Positions 43,376-52,535 of a stretch of 64,000 nucleotides of DNA are shown here, piece after piece. Position numbers and translations under genes: made by a program. This DNA is from Vondammii sp040505895 (GTDB taxonomy: Bacteria > Pseudomonadota > Gammaproteobacteria > Chromatiales > Chromatiaceae), in NCBI GenBank assembly GCA_040505895.1, contig JBEVXU010000007.1:62001-126000 (forward strand). Reading direction: 5' to 3'. Every line of letters starts with the position of its first letter. The stretch's first letter is position 1. The notes below the pieces were generated by a model that made no database searches, was not told where the DNA came from, and saw nothing but the letters and a program-made list of their open reading frames with translations.

Positions 43376-46211
43376 AGAGATGTCCCTGCTCACAGATCAT
43401 CTTCAGTTCCCTGCAAGCGATATCAAACGCATCTCTGGTCTCATTATAACTGCTGGAGACCGCCTGCTGGTCACTCTCCCTTGCTGCATATTCCATCCTT
43501 TTAGCCAGCTCAGATAGCTGGATCGCACCCAGATTGGCGCTCCCTGATTTGAGTGAGTGGGCAGCTCTCATGGTCTGTTGAAGATCCCCTTCCTGAATAC
43601 CTGTTTCAATCTCATGAATCAATCCAGGGGAGGTTTTCAGGAAGGTCTCCAGCAACTCAAGAAAATCATCCTCCATGATCTCATACAGCTCACCGAGTAT
43701 CTCCCTGTCGATGACTGCTCCATCTATAGCCGCTGTAGCGACTTTTCCGTCACTGAAGGCGGACGGGGTTGTATCACTCTCACTGACGATGGCCTTACCC
43801 GCTTTTCCCGCACCGGAAAGCAGCTCCGCCGGAGATGAGCTAACAGAAGATGCCTGGGTAGACCCCTTCCCCATTTTCAACCACTTCTCCAGAGTACTCT
43901 TCAGCGTACCTGAGAGGATCGGCTTGGAGAGATAGTCATCCATACCTGCGTTAAGACACTTTTGTCGGTCACCGGCCATGGCATTGGCTGTCATGGCAAT
44001 GATCGGCAATCTTGTCAACTCACGCTTCACCTCCCTCATTCGGATAGCATGGGTTGCTTCGTAACCATCCATTATCGGCATCTGGCAATCCATCAGTACC
44101 AAATCGTAATCACCGTGATCAACAGCCTTCAACGCCTGCAATCCATCCAGAGCCGCTTCACTCTCCAGACCCAAGCGTTGCAGTAACTTTCTCGCCACCC
44201 GCAAATTGACTGGATTATCTTCAACCACCAACACCCGTCCTGTCAGCTGCTTGGGTACTAGCTCAGACACAGCAAAATCGCCATCATCGCCCCACTGCCC
44301 ATGTTCAACATCAGCTAACAGGTGCCTGTTACTCTCTCCCAATCCGGTCGTATCAGTTGATGCCTCATGACTCTCACTCTCTACATCCATCACTCTGCAC
44401 AGTAAGTGGTGCAGATCATTTTTCTGCACAGGCTTAGGTAGTAAGCCGTCAATTTTATCCCGTCTAACCCCTTTGTAAGGCGAACCTATCGCTACCAGCT
44501 TCAGGTCGGACAAGGCTGAAATCCGGGAAATATCCCTCATCAGTGCACTCATTTGACTTCCGAGCTGGGAGGCATCGGCTATTACCAACTCATAGGCCCA
44601 GCTTTCACCCAGGTTGGCCGTCGTTGACAGTTTGCCCATTGCATCCATGGGACTGTTTGCCGTCTGAAGGACTATATTCCACTGTTCAAGCATCGCTTTG
44701 CATCTCTCCTCCTCTTCACTGTCGCCACCAACAAGCAATGCACGAATACCCTGAAGAGAGTAGCGCTCCGGCGGCGCATCACGCAGAGACTTGCGCATCG
44801 ACAGGGCAAAGTAGAATATCGAGCCGACTCCCTCTTCGGACTGCACTCCCATCTTGCCGCCCATCAGCTCTACCAGCCTTTTGCTGATAGCGAGACCGAG
44901 TCCGGTACCACCATGTGTGCGGGTGGTCGATGCATCAGCCTGAGTGAAGGAGTGGAATAGCCTGGATTGAGTCTCTTGATCGAGGCCGATACCGGTATCT
45001 TTTACTGAAAAGAGCAACTCGACCTCTTTTCTTCGAATACCCCGCCGCGACACTTCAACGACAATACTCCCCTTCTTGGTGAATTTAACGGCGTTGCTCA
45101 CCAGGTTAGTCAAAACCTGCCGCAGCCGAATCGGATCACCCCTGACAAAGTCAGGAACGCCGGGTTGAATCTTATAGCTCAAATCGAGCCCTCTACGCTC
45201 AGCACTCTTCGCCATCATCGCGGTGACTGACTCAACCAGCTCCTTAATTCTGATCTCTATAGACTCAAGCTCCAGCTTGCCCGCTTCTATTTTTGAAAAG
45301 TCGAGAATATCGTCGATGATCGTTATCAGATGGAGCGATGAGTTATGCGCCGTTCTAACAAGCTGGCCCTGCTCTCCATTCAGCTGGGTCCCCCCGAGGA
45401 TTTCAAGCAGTGGAACTATGCTGTTGAGGGGTGTCCTGATTTCATGGCTCATGGTGGCAAGAAACTCGGTCTTCGCCATATTCGCCGATTCAGCCGCTTC
45501 TTTTGCCAGTACCAGCTCACGCTCCACATCACGCCGCCTCTCATTACCATCACTGAGCCGGCTATGCAGGCCACTCATCTTTTCACGGGCCTGGTACAGT
45601 TTTCCATAGACGTTGCGCTTACCTGCGCGAAGCCCGGCATTATTCTTAAGCAGCAGCGAAAGCACCGCTCCGGCAACAACTATGGCAATAATGGCGGTAA
45701 ACAGCAGGATCAGCACCCTACCCGAGGGTGGAATACCAAAGTAGCCTGAGGTAACAGCAAGGGATAACAGCGCAGTGGCAAGAAAAACAGCAACCACTCT
45801 GCCTGAGGCCGCTAACAACATTACCGTCAACATCATGCCGACTGTAGACAGCAGGGTTGTCACCAGAGGGATATCATCGGCATAGTGGGGCGAGTGGTAT
45901 CCCACGGCTACGCCCCAGCCGATACCGGACATCAGCACCACCGGCAGGAGGAAGCTGAGCCATTTTTCTGATGATGCCGGCTCAGGTGCGGAGCGCCGCC
46001 ATAAGTACCAAAGAGCCGTATAGAGCAATGAAACCAACAACATCGTTCCACCCCACACGAGGTTGGGCAGTAGTGACACGCCACCATTCAGCCAAAGGAC
46101 CACTGTCGAGAGCAGAAGTGTTCCCAGACCAGCTATCCCGATGCTGCTATAGAGCATCCTTGCCTGTTCAGCTTTGATCAACAGGTTTCTTGTTATTGTC
46201 GGTTCCGGCAT
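43374..46211 (-). CDS. Membrane hybrid histidine kinase with pseudo-receiver, receiver and Hpt
   Basis: 945 aa. About six TMs in the first 215 residues, coiled coil, HisKA with MSHEIRTPLNSIV, HATPase (DTGIGLDQE, GTGLGLA), a weakly conserved receiver (ALLVGGDSEEEE...LVIADAS), a standard receiver (VLVVEDNPVN, LVLMDCQMPIMDG, LSKPI) and a C-terminal Hpt with His in RAAHSLKSGSANLGA. BarA-like layout, so phosphate can leave via Hpt to a separate regulator. Divergent from the Hpt-REC-REC-GGDEF-EAL gene at 46524. Its stop sits at the edge of the repeat element. Confidence 0.9.
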   Translation of the reverse strand: MPEPTITRNLLIKAEQARMLYSSIGIAGLGTLLLSTVVLWLNGGVSLLPNLVWGGTMLLVSLLYTALWYLWRRSAPEPASSEKWLSFLLPVVLMSGIGWGVAVGYHSPHYADDIPLVTTLLSTVGMMLTVMLLAASGRVVAVFLATALLSLAVTSGYFGIPPSGRVLILLFTAIIAIVVAGAVLSLLLKNNAGLRAGKRNVYGKLYQAREKMSGLHSRLSDGNERRRDVERELVLAKEAAESANMAKTEFLATMSHEIRTPLNSIVPLLEILGGTQLNGEQGQLVRTAHNSSLHLITIIDDILDFSKIEAGKLELESIEIRIKELVESVTAMMAKSAERRGLDLSYKIQPGVPDFVRGDPIRLRQVLTNLVSNAVKFTKKGSIVVEVSRRGIRRKEVELLFSVKDTGIGLDQETQSRLFHSFTQADASTTRTHGGTGLGLAISKRLVELMGGKMGVQSEEGVGSIFYFALSMRKSLRDAPPERYSLQGIRALLVGGDSEEEERCKAMLEQWNIVLQTANSPMDAMGKLSTTANLGESWAYELVIADASQLGSQMSALMRDISRISALSDLKLVAIGSPYKGVRRDKIDGLLPKPVQKNDLHHLLCRVMDVESESHEASTDTTGLGESNRHLLADVEHGQWGDDGDFAVSELVPKQLTGRVLVVEDNPVNLRVARKLLQRLGLESEAALDGLQALKAVDHGDYDLVLMDCQMPIMDGYEATHAIRMREVKRELTRLPIIAMTANAMAGDRQKCLNAGMDDYLSKPILSGTLKSTLEKWLKMGKGSTQASSVSSSPAELLSGAGKAGKAIVSESDTTPSAFSDGKVATAAIDGAVIDREILGELYEIMEDDFLELLETFLKTSPGLIHEIETGIQEGDLQQTMRAAHSLKSGSANLGAIQLSELAKRMEYAARESDQQAVSSSYNETRDAFDIACRELKMICEQGHL

Positions 46212-46386
46212 TCGGCTTCTGTGTACCTTAGGTAATATTTATCATGCCGTTCATCCTAACCTGTAGTAGCCGTAAAGAGTAAGCTTGAACGTGATTTTGA
46301 GACATAAACCGTATGAATTCAGTGTGCTAATTGTCATTTCCAACCAACTAGAGGTGTCAAAAGGGGAAAATTATGTAAGACTTTGT
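46212..46386. other. Intergenic region between divergent kinase and regulator genes
   Basis: No gene. Contains the start-side sequence of the hybrid kinase (minus strand) and, with the following MITE-like element, the only room for promoters of both genes. Confidence 0.4.
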
Positions 46387-46494
46387 GTACAAAGGAACCT
46401 CTGAACAAGCAATAAAACAATCAACTTGCACTCAGGCTCCTCAACAACTCTCTGCTAATGTCTCATCAGGCATTATTCAGAGGGTTCTTTGTAC
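46387..46494. mobile_element. MITE-like 108-bp element with 22-bp terminal inverted repeats
   Basis: GTACAAAGGAACCTCTGAACAA at 46387-46408 pairs with 46473-46494 (19 of 22 positions). No coding capacity. It lies 29 bp before the start of the degenerate GGDEF/EAL gene and so may carry or disrupt its promoter. The CCTCTGA core in the ends recurs in the elements at 48860 and 58342. Confidence 0.6.
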
Positions 46495-46523
46495 CCCCAC
46501 CATAGAGCTGATGTGTTTGAGTT

Positions 46524-48863
46524 ATGAATAAAGAACCCATGTTTGACCAGGAGAAAAACAGGGAACTTAAGGACGCCTTCTTAAACCACCTACCCGAACG
46601 AATCGCCAATTTTCAAAATGAGTGGCAGGGCCTCTGCGAAGGGGAGTGGAACCTATCAAAACTGGGACAGCTGTTTCAGAAAATACAGGAACTGTCTGGT
46701 ACCAGTGGACGATTTGGTCTGATTCAGGTGAGTGAGAGCGCCTTCTCCCTGGAAGTCTATCTCAGCTCATTTCTTGAGAACAGTAGTTGTCCAAAAGTGG
46801 AGCATATCGAAAAATCTCTGGAGCTATTCAACCTCCTGAGCCAAGCAGTAAAAACAGCCAAGCCGCAAAAAAGTATCTTGAATCACGATACCAAGTCAGT
46901 TTTTTTCCTCCGCGCTTCAGACAATATAGCTCCCGGCCTCGTTGCCGCTCTTGAGGCTAACAGCTGTTCCATCCTCACTTTTTCGGATGTCAATGACACC
47001 GCCGGCGAACTCTCCAAACGGTTGCCGGACATACTCATCATAGATGGTGAATTTCTACCCGTGATAGGTGAACTAAGCCGTGTTCTGACCGCCGAAAAGG
47101 AGGAGCATGGCAAACAAGTTGCTATTATCTGTATCAGCCAGACAAGAAGTCTTGAGCAGCGACTGCGAGCGCTTCGTATTGGTGTAGATGCTTATTACCT
47201 ACCCCCTGTGGATATCAGGGAGATTGTCGAAAAAACCCTTGAGCTGACTGCTCCTAAAAATGACCACTACCGCATACTGGTGGTCGAAGACGACCCGGCC
47301 CAAGCCAAATTTGCCACTTCTGTGCTTGAGAAGGGTGGCATGAAAACCCTCTCCATCACAGAGCCATTGAAAGTACTTGATGCTCTTGATGAGTTTCGCC
47401 CCGACCTCATCCTGATGGACCTCTATATGCCCAATGCCAGTGGTACTGAGCTTACCGCCATCATTAGAGAGCACCCGGACTTTGTTGCCACGCCGGTTGT
47501 TTTTCTCTCTGGAGAGCAGGATGCCGACAAAAAGCTTGAGGCACTCAGTACGGGCGGTGACGATTTTCTGACCAAGCCGATCCGTCCCCGCCACCTGATC
47601 AACACCATCACCAATAGAGTCCAGCGAGCCAAGTCACTGGTCGGCCAGGGGCCGAAACAGGGATTACGTGACCCGGTCAGCGGGCTCTTTCACCGGCGGT
47701 ATTTTTTCCAGCAGCTGGATAATGTCATTGCACGTAATCAGAGCCAACCTATCACCGGTGCCATACTCTACCTGACGATCCCAAACCTTAATGAAGTGGA
47801 TGAGCATACCGAAGAGGGTGAGAAAGCAACACTTATCGCCGCGTTAGGAACTCTGATATCCGCTCAGCTCGAAGAGCAGGATATCGCTGCCAGGGTGGAT
47901 GATGAGAACTTTGCCATTCTGGCGATACGTCCACACGATAAAAATATCCGATCGATGGCTGAAAAACTGGCTCAAACTATCAATAATTACAGCTTGCCGG
48001 GTGATGATAACAACCATTTGACCTCCCATATCGGTATTGCTCCATTCAGCTCCGATAGCAGTGACGCTGCGGGAATGCTGACAAAAGCAGCAAAAGCTGT
48101 AAATAGGCTCGACCGACAGAGCAGTGGCATCGCACACCACAGCACAAATGTAAGTGAAGAAAAACAGAGTGACCAACTGCAATTTCAGATAAAGGATGCT
48201 TGGGAAAAACAGAGTATTCAGGTGCTCTACCAACCACTAAACAATGAGAGTAATCCACTGCTTGAGCAGTATCATGTCTCATTACGCCTACTCACTACCC
48301 ACGGTACTGTCATACCTGAAAGTGAGTTCTACTCTGCAGCCACTGAGGCTGGTCTGATGGAGTCAATCAACCAGTGGTTACTGGGACATGTGCTCAACTC
48401 CCTTGCCGAAAAACGATCAGAAGGAAGACAGGCAAGTTTTTTTATTGGCCAAACAATTTCGACGGCGGAACAGCAGAATATCTGTCTAAGCTGGCTGATC
48501 GGCCAGCTGCGCAGTCGCCAGATGGTTGGCTCGGGTTTAGTGTTTCAGTACCGCATTGCTGAGCTGGGATCAGACATTAAGAGTTCTAAACGTTTCCTCA
48601 CCAAACTGCAGGAGCTGGGAATCCAGATATCTCTCTCACGCTTTGGCGCAAACAAGGCAGCCCTCACCTTACTGCAGTACCTGAAAGCAGATTTTGCTTG
48701 CCTTGCTGAACCGCTGTTGAAGGCGAATCCAGAAACAGCTGAGCGTATAGCGGCACAAATACACCAAGCGGGAGCAAAGGTGATCGTCCCAATACCAAAA
48801 AACCTAACAGTGCTGCCGAACCATTGGATCAAACAGGCCGACCTGACCCCAACTAAAAGTTAA
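46524..48863 (+). CDS. Hpt-REC-REC response regulator with degenerate GGDEF and EAL domains
   Basis: 779 aa, soluble. An N-terminal helical region of Hpt size (LSGTSGRFGLIQVSESAFSL; no obvious His at the usual place), a first receiver lacking the key Asp motif (LIIDGEFLPV), a full receiver (ILVVEDDPAQ, LILMDLYMPNASG, LTKPIR), then a GGDEF-like domain whose signature is VDDENF, and an EAL-like domain with SLRLL in place of EALLR. Neither can be expected to cycle c-di-GMP, so it is probably a ligand-sensing or protein-binding effector in the style of FimX. The neighbouring Hpt kinase is a natural phosphodonor (inference). Confidence 0.8.
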   Translation: MNKEPMFDQEKNRELKDAFLNHLPERIANFQNEWQGLCEGEWNLSKLGQLFQKIQELSGTSGRFGLIQVSESAFSLEVYLSSFLENSSCPKVEHIEKSLELFNLLSQAVKTAKPQKSILNHDTKSVFFLRASDNIAPGLVAALEANSCSILTFSDVNDTAGELSKRLPDILIIDGEFLPVIGELSRVLTAEKEEHGKQVAIICISQTRSLEQRLRALRIGVDAYYLPPVDIREIVEKTLELTAPKNDHYRILVVEDDPAQAKFATSVLEKGGMKTLSITEPLKVLDALDEFRPDLILMDLYMPNASGTELTAIIREHPDFVATPVVFLSGEQDADKKLEALSTGGDDFLTKPIRPRHLINTITNRVQRAKSLVGQGPKQGLRDPVSGLFHRRYFFQQLDNVIARNQSQPITGAILYLTIPNLNEVDEHTEEGEKATLIAALGTLISAQLEEQDIAARVDDENFAILAIRPHDKNIRSMAEKLAQTINNYSLPGDDNNHLTSHIGIAPFSSDSSDAAGMLTKAAKAVNRLDRQSSGIAHHSTNVSEEKQSDQLQFQIKDAWEKQSIQVLYQPLNNESNPLLEQYHVSLRLLTTHGTVIPESEFYSAATEAGLMESINQWLLGHVLNSLAEKRSEGRQASFFIGQTISTAEQQNICLSWLIGQLRSRQMVGSGLVFQYRIAELGSDIKSSKRFLTKLQELGIQISLSRFGANKAALTLLQYLKADFACLAEPLLKANPETAERIAAQIHQAGAKVIVPIPKNLTVLPNHWIKQADLTPTKS

Positions 48864-49038
48864 GGAGCCCTTGAACAGGTCCAACGGAGCAGGCACAGCT
48901 AACACTACCGCATCGGGCACTCACTCAATACCCACATCCATGTAGGCAATAGCAGGCTGCCGGCAATATTTTCAATACGAGTATTACGGAGATGGAGCAC
49001 AAAAGCTGTTGTTTGTGACTTGATCAGAGTCTCCTTAA
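48860..49038. mobile_element. MITE-like 179-bp element filling the gap between two convergent genes
   Basis: Left end TTAAGGAGCCCTTGAACAGG and the reverse complement of 49017-49038 (TTAAGGAGACTCTGATCAAG) match at about 17 of 22 positions. The TAA stops of both flanking genes lie within these ends. The right end (49016-49036) is identical over 21 bp to 58485-58505. Confidence 0.55.
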
Positions 49039-50096
49039 GCGACTGTGGTATCAACATCACCGGGCCATGCGGTTATCATTGCCTGTACAAGTGTTGCCAG
49101 GGGTATCGCGAAAAAGACGCCCCACAGCCCCCAAAGACCACCGAATACCAAGATCGCGACGATAATGGCTACCGGGTGCAAATTGACCACCTCAGAGAAA
49201 AGCAGTGGTACCAACACATTTCCATCCAGTGCCTGAATAATGAAATAGGCAACGGACAATCCGATAAAGTCACCACCCCAACCCCACTGGAACCAGGCGA
49301 TCAGCAAAACCGGGAAAGTAACTACTGCCGCACCGATGTAAGGAATGATCACTGAGAGACCAACCAGCACCCCAAGCAGCACAGCATACTGCAGCCCCAT
49401 AAAGGTAAAAGTAACAAAGCTGGTCACACCGACAATAACGATTTCCCAGAACTTGCCTCGTACATAGTTGGCAATCTGCCTATCCACATCCAGCCACACA
49501 GTATCGGCAAACTCTCTTTTACTGGGAAGGAAACCAACCACCCAATCCAGAATAAGTCGTTTATCCTTAAGAAAAAAGAATACTAACAGCGGCATCAATA
49601 TGAGGTAAACCAGCACCGTAATCACTCCCACCACCGATGACAGTGACAGCGACAATACGGTCTGCCCCATCACAGTAATCTCCCGGCGAAGCACTCCGAT
49701 AATCTCCTGTATCTGGACTACGGAGATCACCTCAGGGTAGCGTTCAGGCAGTCGCATTAGTAGCGCCTGGCCTTCTGTGATCATCAAGGGGATCTGCTGA
49801 AACAGTTGCGTCAGCTGCCGGGAGAGTTGGGGCAGCAATCCAAATAGAACGAGGACAAGAAATAGCAGAAAGGCGATAAAGACGATAAGCACTGCGGCCA
49901 GGCGGGGTACCCCGCGCCTCTCGGTAAGACTGACAACACCTTCCAGCAGATAGGCGATCACCAGACTGGCAAGGACCGGCGCCAGCATATCACCCATGGT
50001 GATAACCACAGCAAAACCACCTAGCAGGAGAAGCGCCAGGAAGATCACTTCCGGATCAGAGAAGTAACGTTTGAACCAGTCCGTCAAAAGCTGCAT
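49035..50096 (-). CDS. AI-2E family transporter (PerM/YdiK-like permease)
   Basis: 353 aa with about eight TMs. Family hallmarks: ASLVIAYLLEGVVSLTERRG near the N-terminus, a long amphipathic loop, and YIGAAVVTFPVLLIAWFQWG plus LVPLLFSEVVNLHPVAIIVA near the C-terminus. Substrate in this branch unknown. Its start touches the stop of the upstream small gene (50096). The last codons and stop lie at the end of a MITE-like element. Confidence 0.85.
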   Translation of the reverse strand: MQLLTDWFKRYFSDPEVIFLALLLLGGFAVVITMGDMLAPVLASLVIAYLLEGVVSLTERRGVPRLAAVLIVFIAFLLFLVLVLFGLLPQLSRQLTQLFQQIPLMITEGQALLMRLPERYPEVISVVQIQEIIGVLRREITVMGQTVLSLSLSSVVGVITVLVYLILMPLLVFFFLKDKRLILDWVVGFLPSKREFADTVWLDVDRQIANYVRGKFWEIVIVGVTSFVTFTFMGLQYAVLLGVLVGLSVIIPYIGAAVVTFPVLLIAWFQWGWGGDFIGLSVAYFIIQALDGNVLVPLLFSEVVNLHPVAIIVAILVFGGLWGLWGVFFAIPLATLVQAMITAWPGDVDTTVA

Positions 50097-50473
50097 CAGC
50101 TCTGGCCCTTTATATACTCTTCATAATAGCGGGCAAAGAGGATTTCCAGCTCATCAATCACATCAGAAGCCGGCCGTCCATGCATGATATGGGCGGTCAT
50201 CAGGGAAGATGTCTCTGTTAGCAACGCCGATCTGTCCAGCATTGGGTAGCTGGCCGTGAGACGTTTGATTCCAGCGACGACCGATTCACCCTGAGAGCGA
50301 GGGATCTTTTTAACTTCAACTTTTATAGTCGCAGCCTCTACCTGCTCGCCGCCCCGTTGGAGCAGAAACTCAGCAAAGGCAAGAAGAGTCTCCTTCTCCT
50401 CAGCAGCCAGAGCCTTGTAGAGTTTTAACAACCTACGCTGTTCCTTTGGCAGATTCAGTTTTTGAGGTAACAA
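50096..50473 (-). CDS. Conserved hypothetical protein upstream of the AI-2E permease
   Basis: 125 aa, helical, charged, no TM: LPKEQRRLLKLYKALAAEEK, ETLLAFAEFLLQRG, then HIMHGRPASDVIDELEILFA. No family recognised. One-base overlap with the permease gene implies co-translation. LysR gene lies 28 bp upstream on the same strand. Confidence 0.65.
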   Translation of the reverse strand: MLPQKLNLPKEQRRLLKLYKALAAEEKETLLAFAEFLLQRGGEQVEAATIKVEVKKIPRSQGESVVAGIKRLTASYPMLDRSALLTETSSLMTAHIMHGRPASDVIDELEILFARYYEEYIKGQS

Positions 50474-50501
50474 GGTGGAGTTCCTTTAGGTGCGCCTCTG
50501 C

Positions 50502-51416
50502 CTACGCCAGGGCATCATCCTTATGCTCCTCACAGTATTGCTGAGCGAACTCAAGAAGCTCTTCCATCACCCTTGCGCGGAACTTCTGTTTCTGATGAAC
50601 GAAGGAGAACGGTCTCTCCAGTACAGGATCAAGGTTAATTGCCACCAGTGTGCCAAGCTTGAGCTCTTTCTGGATGGTTGCGCGGGAGACAACCGAAATT
50701 CCCATGCCGGCTTCAACTGCACCCTTCACCGCCTCCGGGCTACCCAGTTCCATCACCAGTTTCAACGCCTCCTTGCCACTAGTCGAGGCACTCAGGTATT
50801 CGTTAATCACTTCACGGGTACCCGAACCCTCTTCACGACAAATAAAGGGGTATTTCACCAAGTCTGAGTAATTGAAGGCATCACGCTTTGCCTCTGGATG
50901 ATTGGGAGGCACTATCGCTACCAGTTGATCCGGGCGACAAAGTGTTACCACCAGATTTTTATTGGCAACAGGCGCCTCAACCACACCTAGATCAATGGTG
51001 TTGTTCTCAACCATCGACACAATTCCATCGGTATTGGAAACCTTGAGGTGTATATTGACCTCTGGGTACTTAACTTTAAAGTCACCCAATAGTGCAGGCA
51101 GCATGTACTCTGCGATAGTAGTACTGGCGCCAATGGTCAGAGTACCGCTGATGTCACCCGTCATCTCCTTGACTGAATTCTCCATTTCAGAATAGATCTC
51201 AAAGATCTTATCGGCATACCCATAGACATGGGCACCCGCTTCGGTCAATCCGATCCGGTTATGTGTGCGGTCAAACAGCCGGGTATTGAAATACTCTTCC
51301 AGCTGCCTTACCTGAAAGGTAACGGCGGGTTGAGTCATATGTAGCGACTCAGCCGCCTTGGTAAAACTGAGCAACCGGGCTACGGTATGGAAAACTTGGA
51401 GTCTGCGATCTGGCAT
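50502..51416 (-). CDS. LysR-family transcriptional regulator (CbbR/YeiE-like)
   Basis: 304 aa from ATG 51416 (MPDRRLQVFHTVARLLSFTK); a longer frame to 51464 adds an unlikely leader. N-terminal winged helix-turn-helix (SFTKAAESLHMTQPAVTFQV), LysR effector domain with IGASTTIAEYMLPALLGDFK and EEGSGTREV. Close in pattern to the YeiE/CbbR group. Target genes not evident; the co-oriented small gene and permease downstream are candidates. Confidence 0.85.
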   Translation of the reverse strand: MPDRRLQVFHTVARLLSFTKAAESLHMTQPAVTFQVRQLEEYFNTRLFDRTHNRIGLTEAGAHVYGYADKIFEIYSEMENSVKEMTGDISGTLTIGASTTIAEYMLPALLGDFKVKYPEVNIHLKVSNTDGIVSMVENNTIDLGVVEAPVANKNLVVTLCRPDQLVAIVPPNHPEAKRDAFNYSDLVKYPFICREEGSGTREVINEYLSASTSGKEALKLVMELGSPEAVKGAVEAGMGISVVSRATIQKELKLGTLVAINLDPVLERPFSFVHQKQKFRARVMEELLEFAQQYCEEHKDDALA

Positions 51417-51482
51417 GAGATCCCCTTGGTTTCGGGTTGGCGATAAACTGAGTTTATACCACAAAAACCCTTAATATATCTA

Positions 51483-52397
51483 CTATTTTTCATTCCCTGC
51501 CGCAGCATACAGCGCCCGTGTGATTGCCGCCGGGGCCTCACGGAGAGAGATAAAACTATGTTCACCAACCATTTTGAGATCTGGAAAATTGACTCCAAAT
51601 CTAAATCGGGGATGCAGTGCAACCACCTTGCCTCGGTCCACCACAATTTCATAAGGCAGACGGGCTGTGTGGCGTAACGGTGACCTGTCTACTGCGTCCA
51701 TGATGGCCTCATCACTACTGAAATCATAAGTCATCGCCACGCCGAATACAGTCACCGGCCTCTCGGGTGCATCGATGCGATAAACAGCGTGCACTCCACC
51801 CGCATGACGATCCAGCGCTCCCTGAACGACACGCACTGCAGAATCCTGATTGGGGTACTCCGCAAGCAGCAGTTGATCGTTAAAATACTCCATTCCGTAA
51901 GAATAGTGATAACTACGCAGCTTCTCCGCCGTCAGTCCCTTGGCGCCAAACGTCTCCTGGCGCCCCAGCACCTCCTGCAACGCCTGACGCACAGGCGCCA
52001 GATTGGTGTGGACCCGATATGCGCTCTGAAAGTAATCAGGATTCGTATAAGCCACCTGGACCCTGTCGTTCAGCCGGGTAACACTTACCCGCTGCCCCAG
52101 AGCGAACGCCAGATTGCCGTCATATTGCACCTGCTTTTTCAAGTATTCGTTGGTCACCACTATGACATGGGCATCGGCATAGGGGGTGTACTCTCCCGCC
52201 AACTCGAACCCACCGGCGACCAGTGCCTCTTTAACCTCAATAATGGTTTTTACAAAATCCCCCCTGGTATGCGATGAAAGCACATAGGGCCGTAACGGAT
52301 CGGCTCCATAAGCTGCCCCTATGGAAGCCAGAAACCATATCAAAAAGGGCCAAAAAATACGGGTACATCGTCTCAACACGCAAGATTCTCCCATCAA
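51483..52397 (-). CDS. Exported DUF302-like protein
   Basis: 304 aa with signal peptide (FWPFLIWFLASIGAAYGADP). First half resembles DUF302 (TIIEVKEALVAGGFELAGEY), second half has LPYEIVVDRGKVVALHPRFR and a C-terminal helix. Periplasmic or lipoprotein-like, function unknown. The assignment to DUF302 is tentative. Confidence 0.6.
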   Translation of the reverse strand: MMGESCVLRRCTRIFWPFLIWFLASIGAAYGADPLRPYVLSSHTRGDFVKTIIEVKEALVAGGFELAGEYTPYADAHVIVVTNEYLKKQVQYDGNLAFALGQRVSVTRLNDRVQVAYTNPDYFQSAYRVHTNLAPVRQALQEVLGRQETFGAKGLTAEKLRSYHYSYGMEYFNDQLLLAEYPNQDSAVRVVQGALDRHAGGVHAVYRIDAPERPVTVFGVAMTYDFSSDEAIMDAVDRSPLRHTARLPYEIVVDRGKVVALHPRFRFGVNFPDLKMVGEHSFISLREAPAAITRALYAAAGNEK

Positions 52398-52535
52398 ACA
52401 CTGTTGTTAATAAGGTTGTAAAGTGCTACTTTTCCACGCAGTTTATTCAAAAAACAAAGTCAGATTAAAGACTTGTGCAGTAAAAATACCTAACCGTTAT
52501 TTTACGCACAGTGTCGCCCACGGAGGAATCACTAA

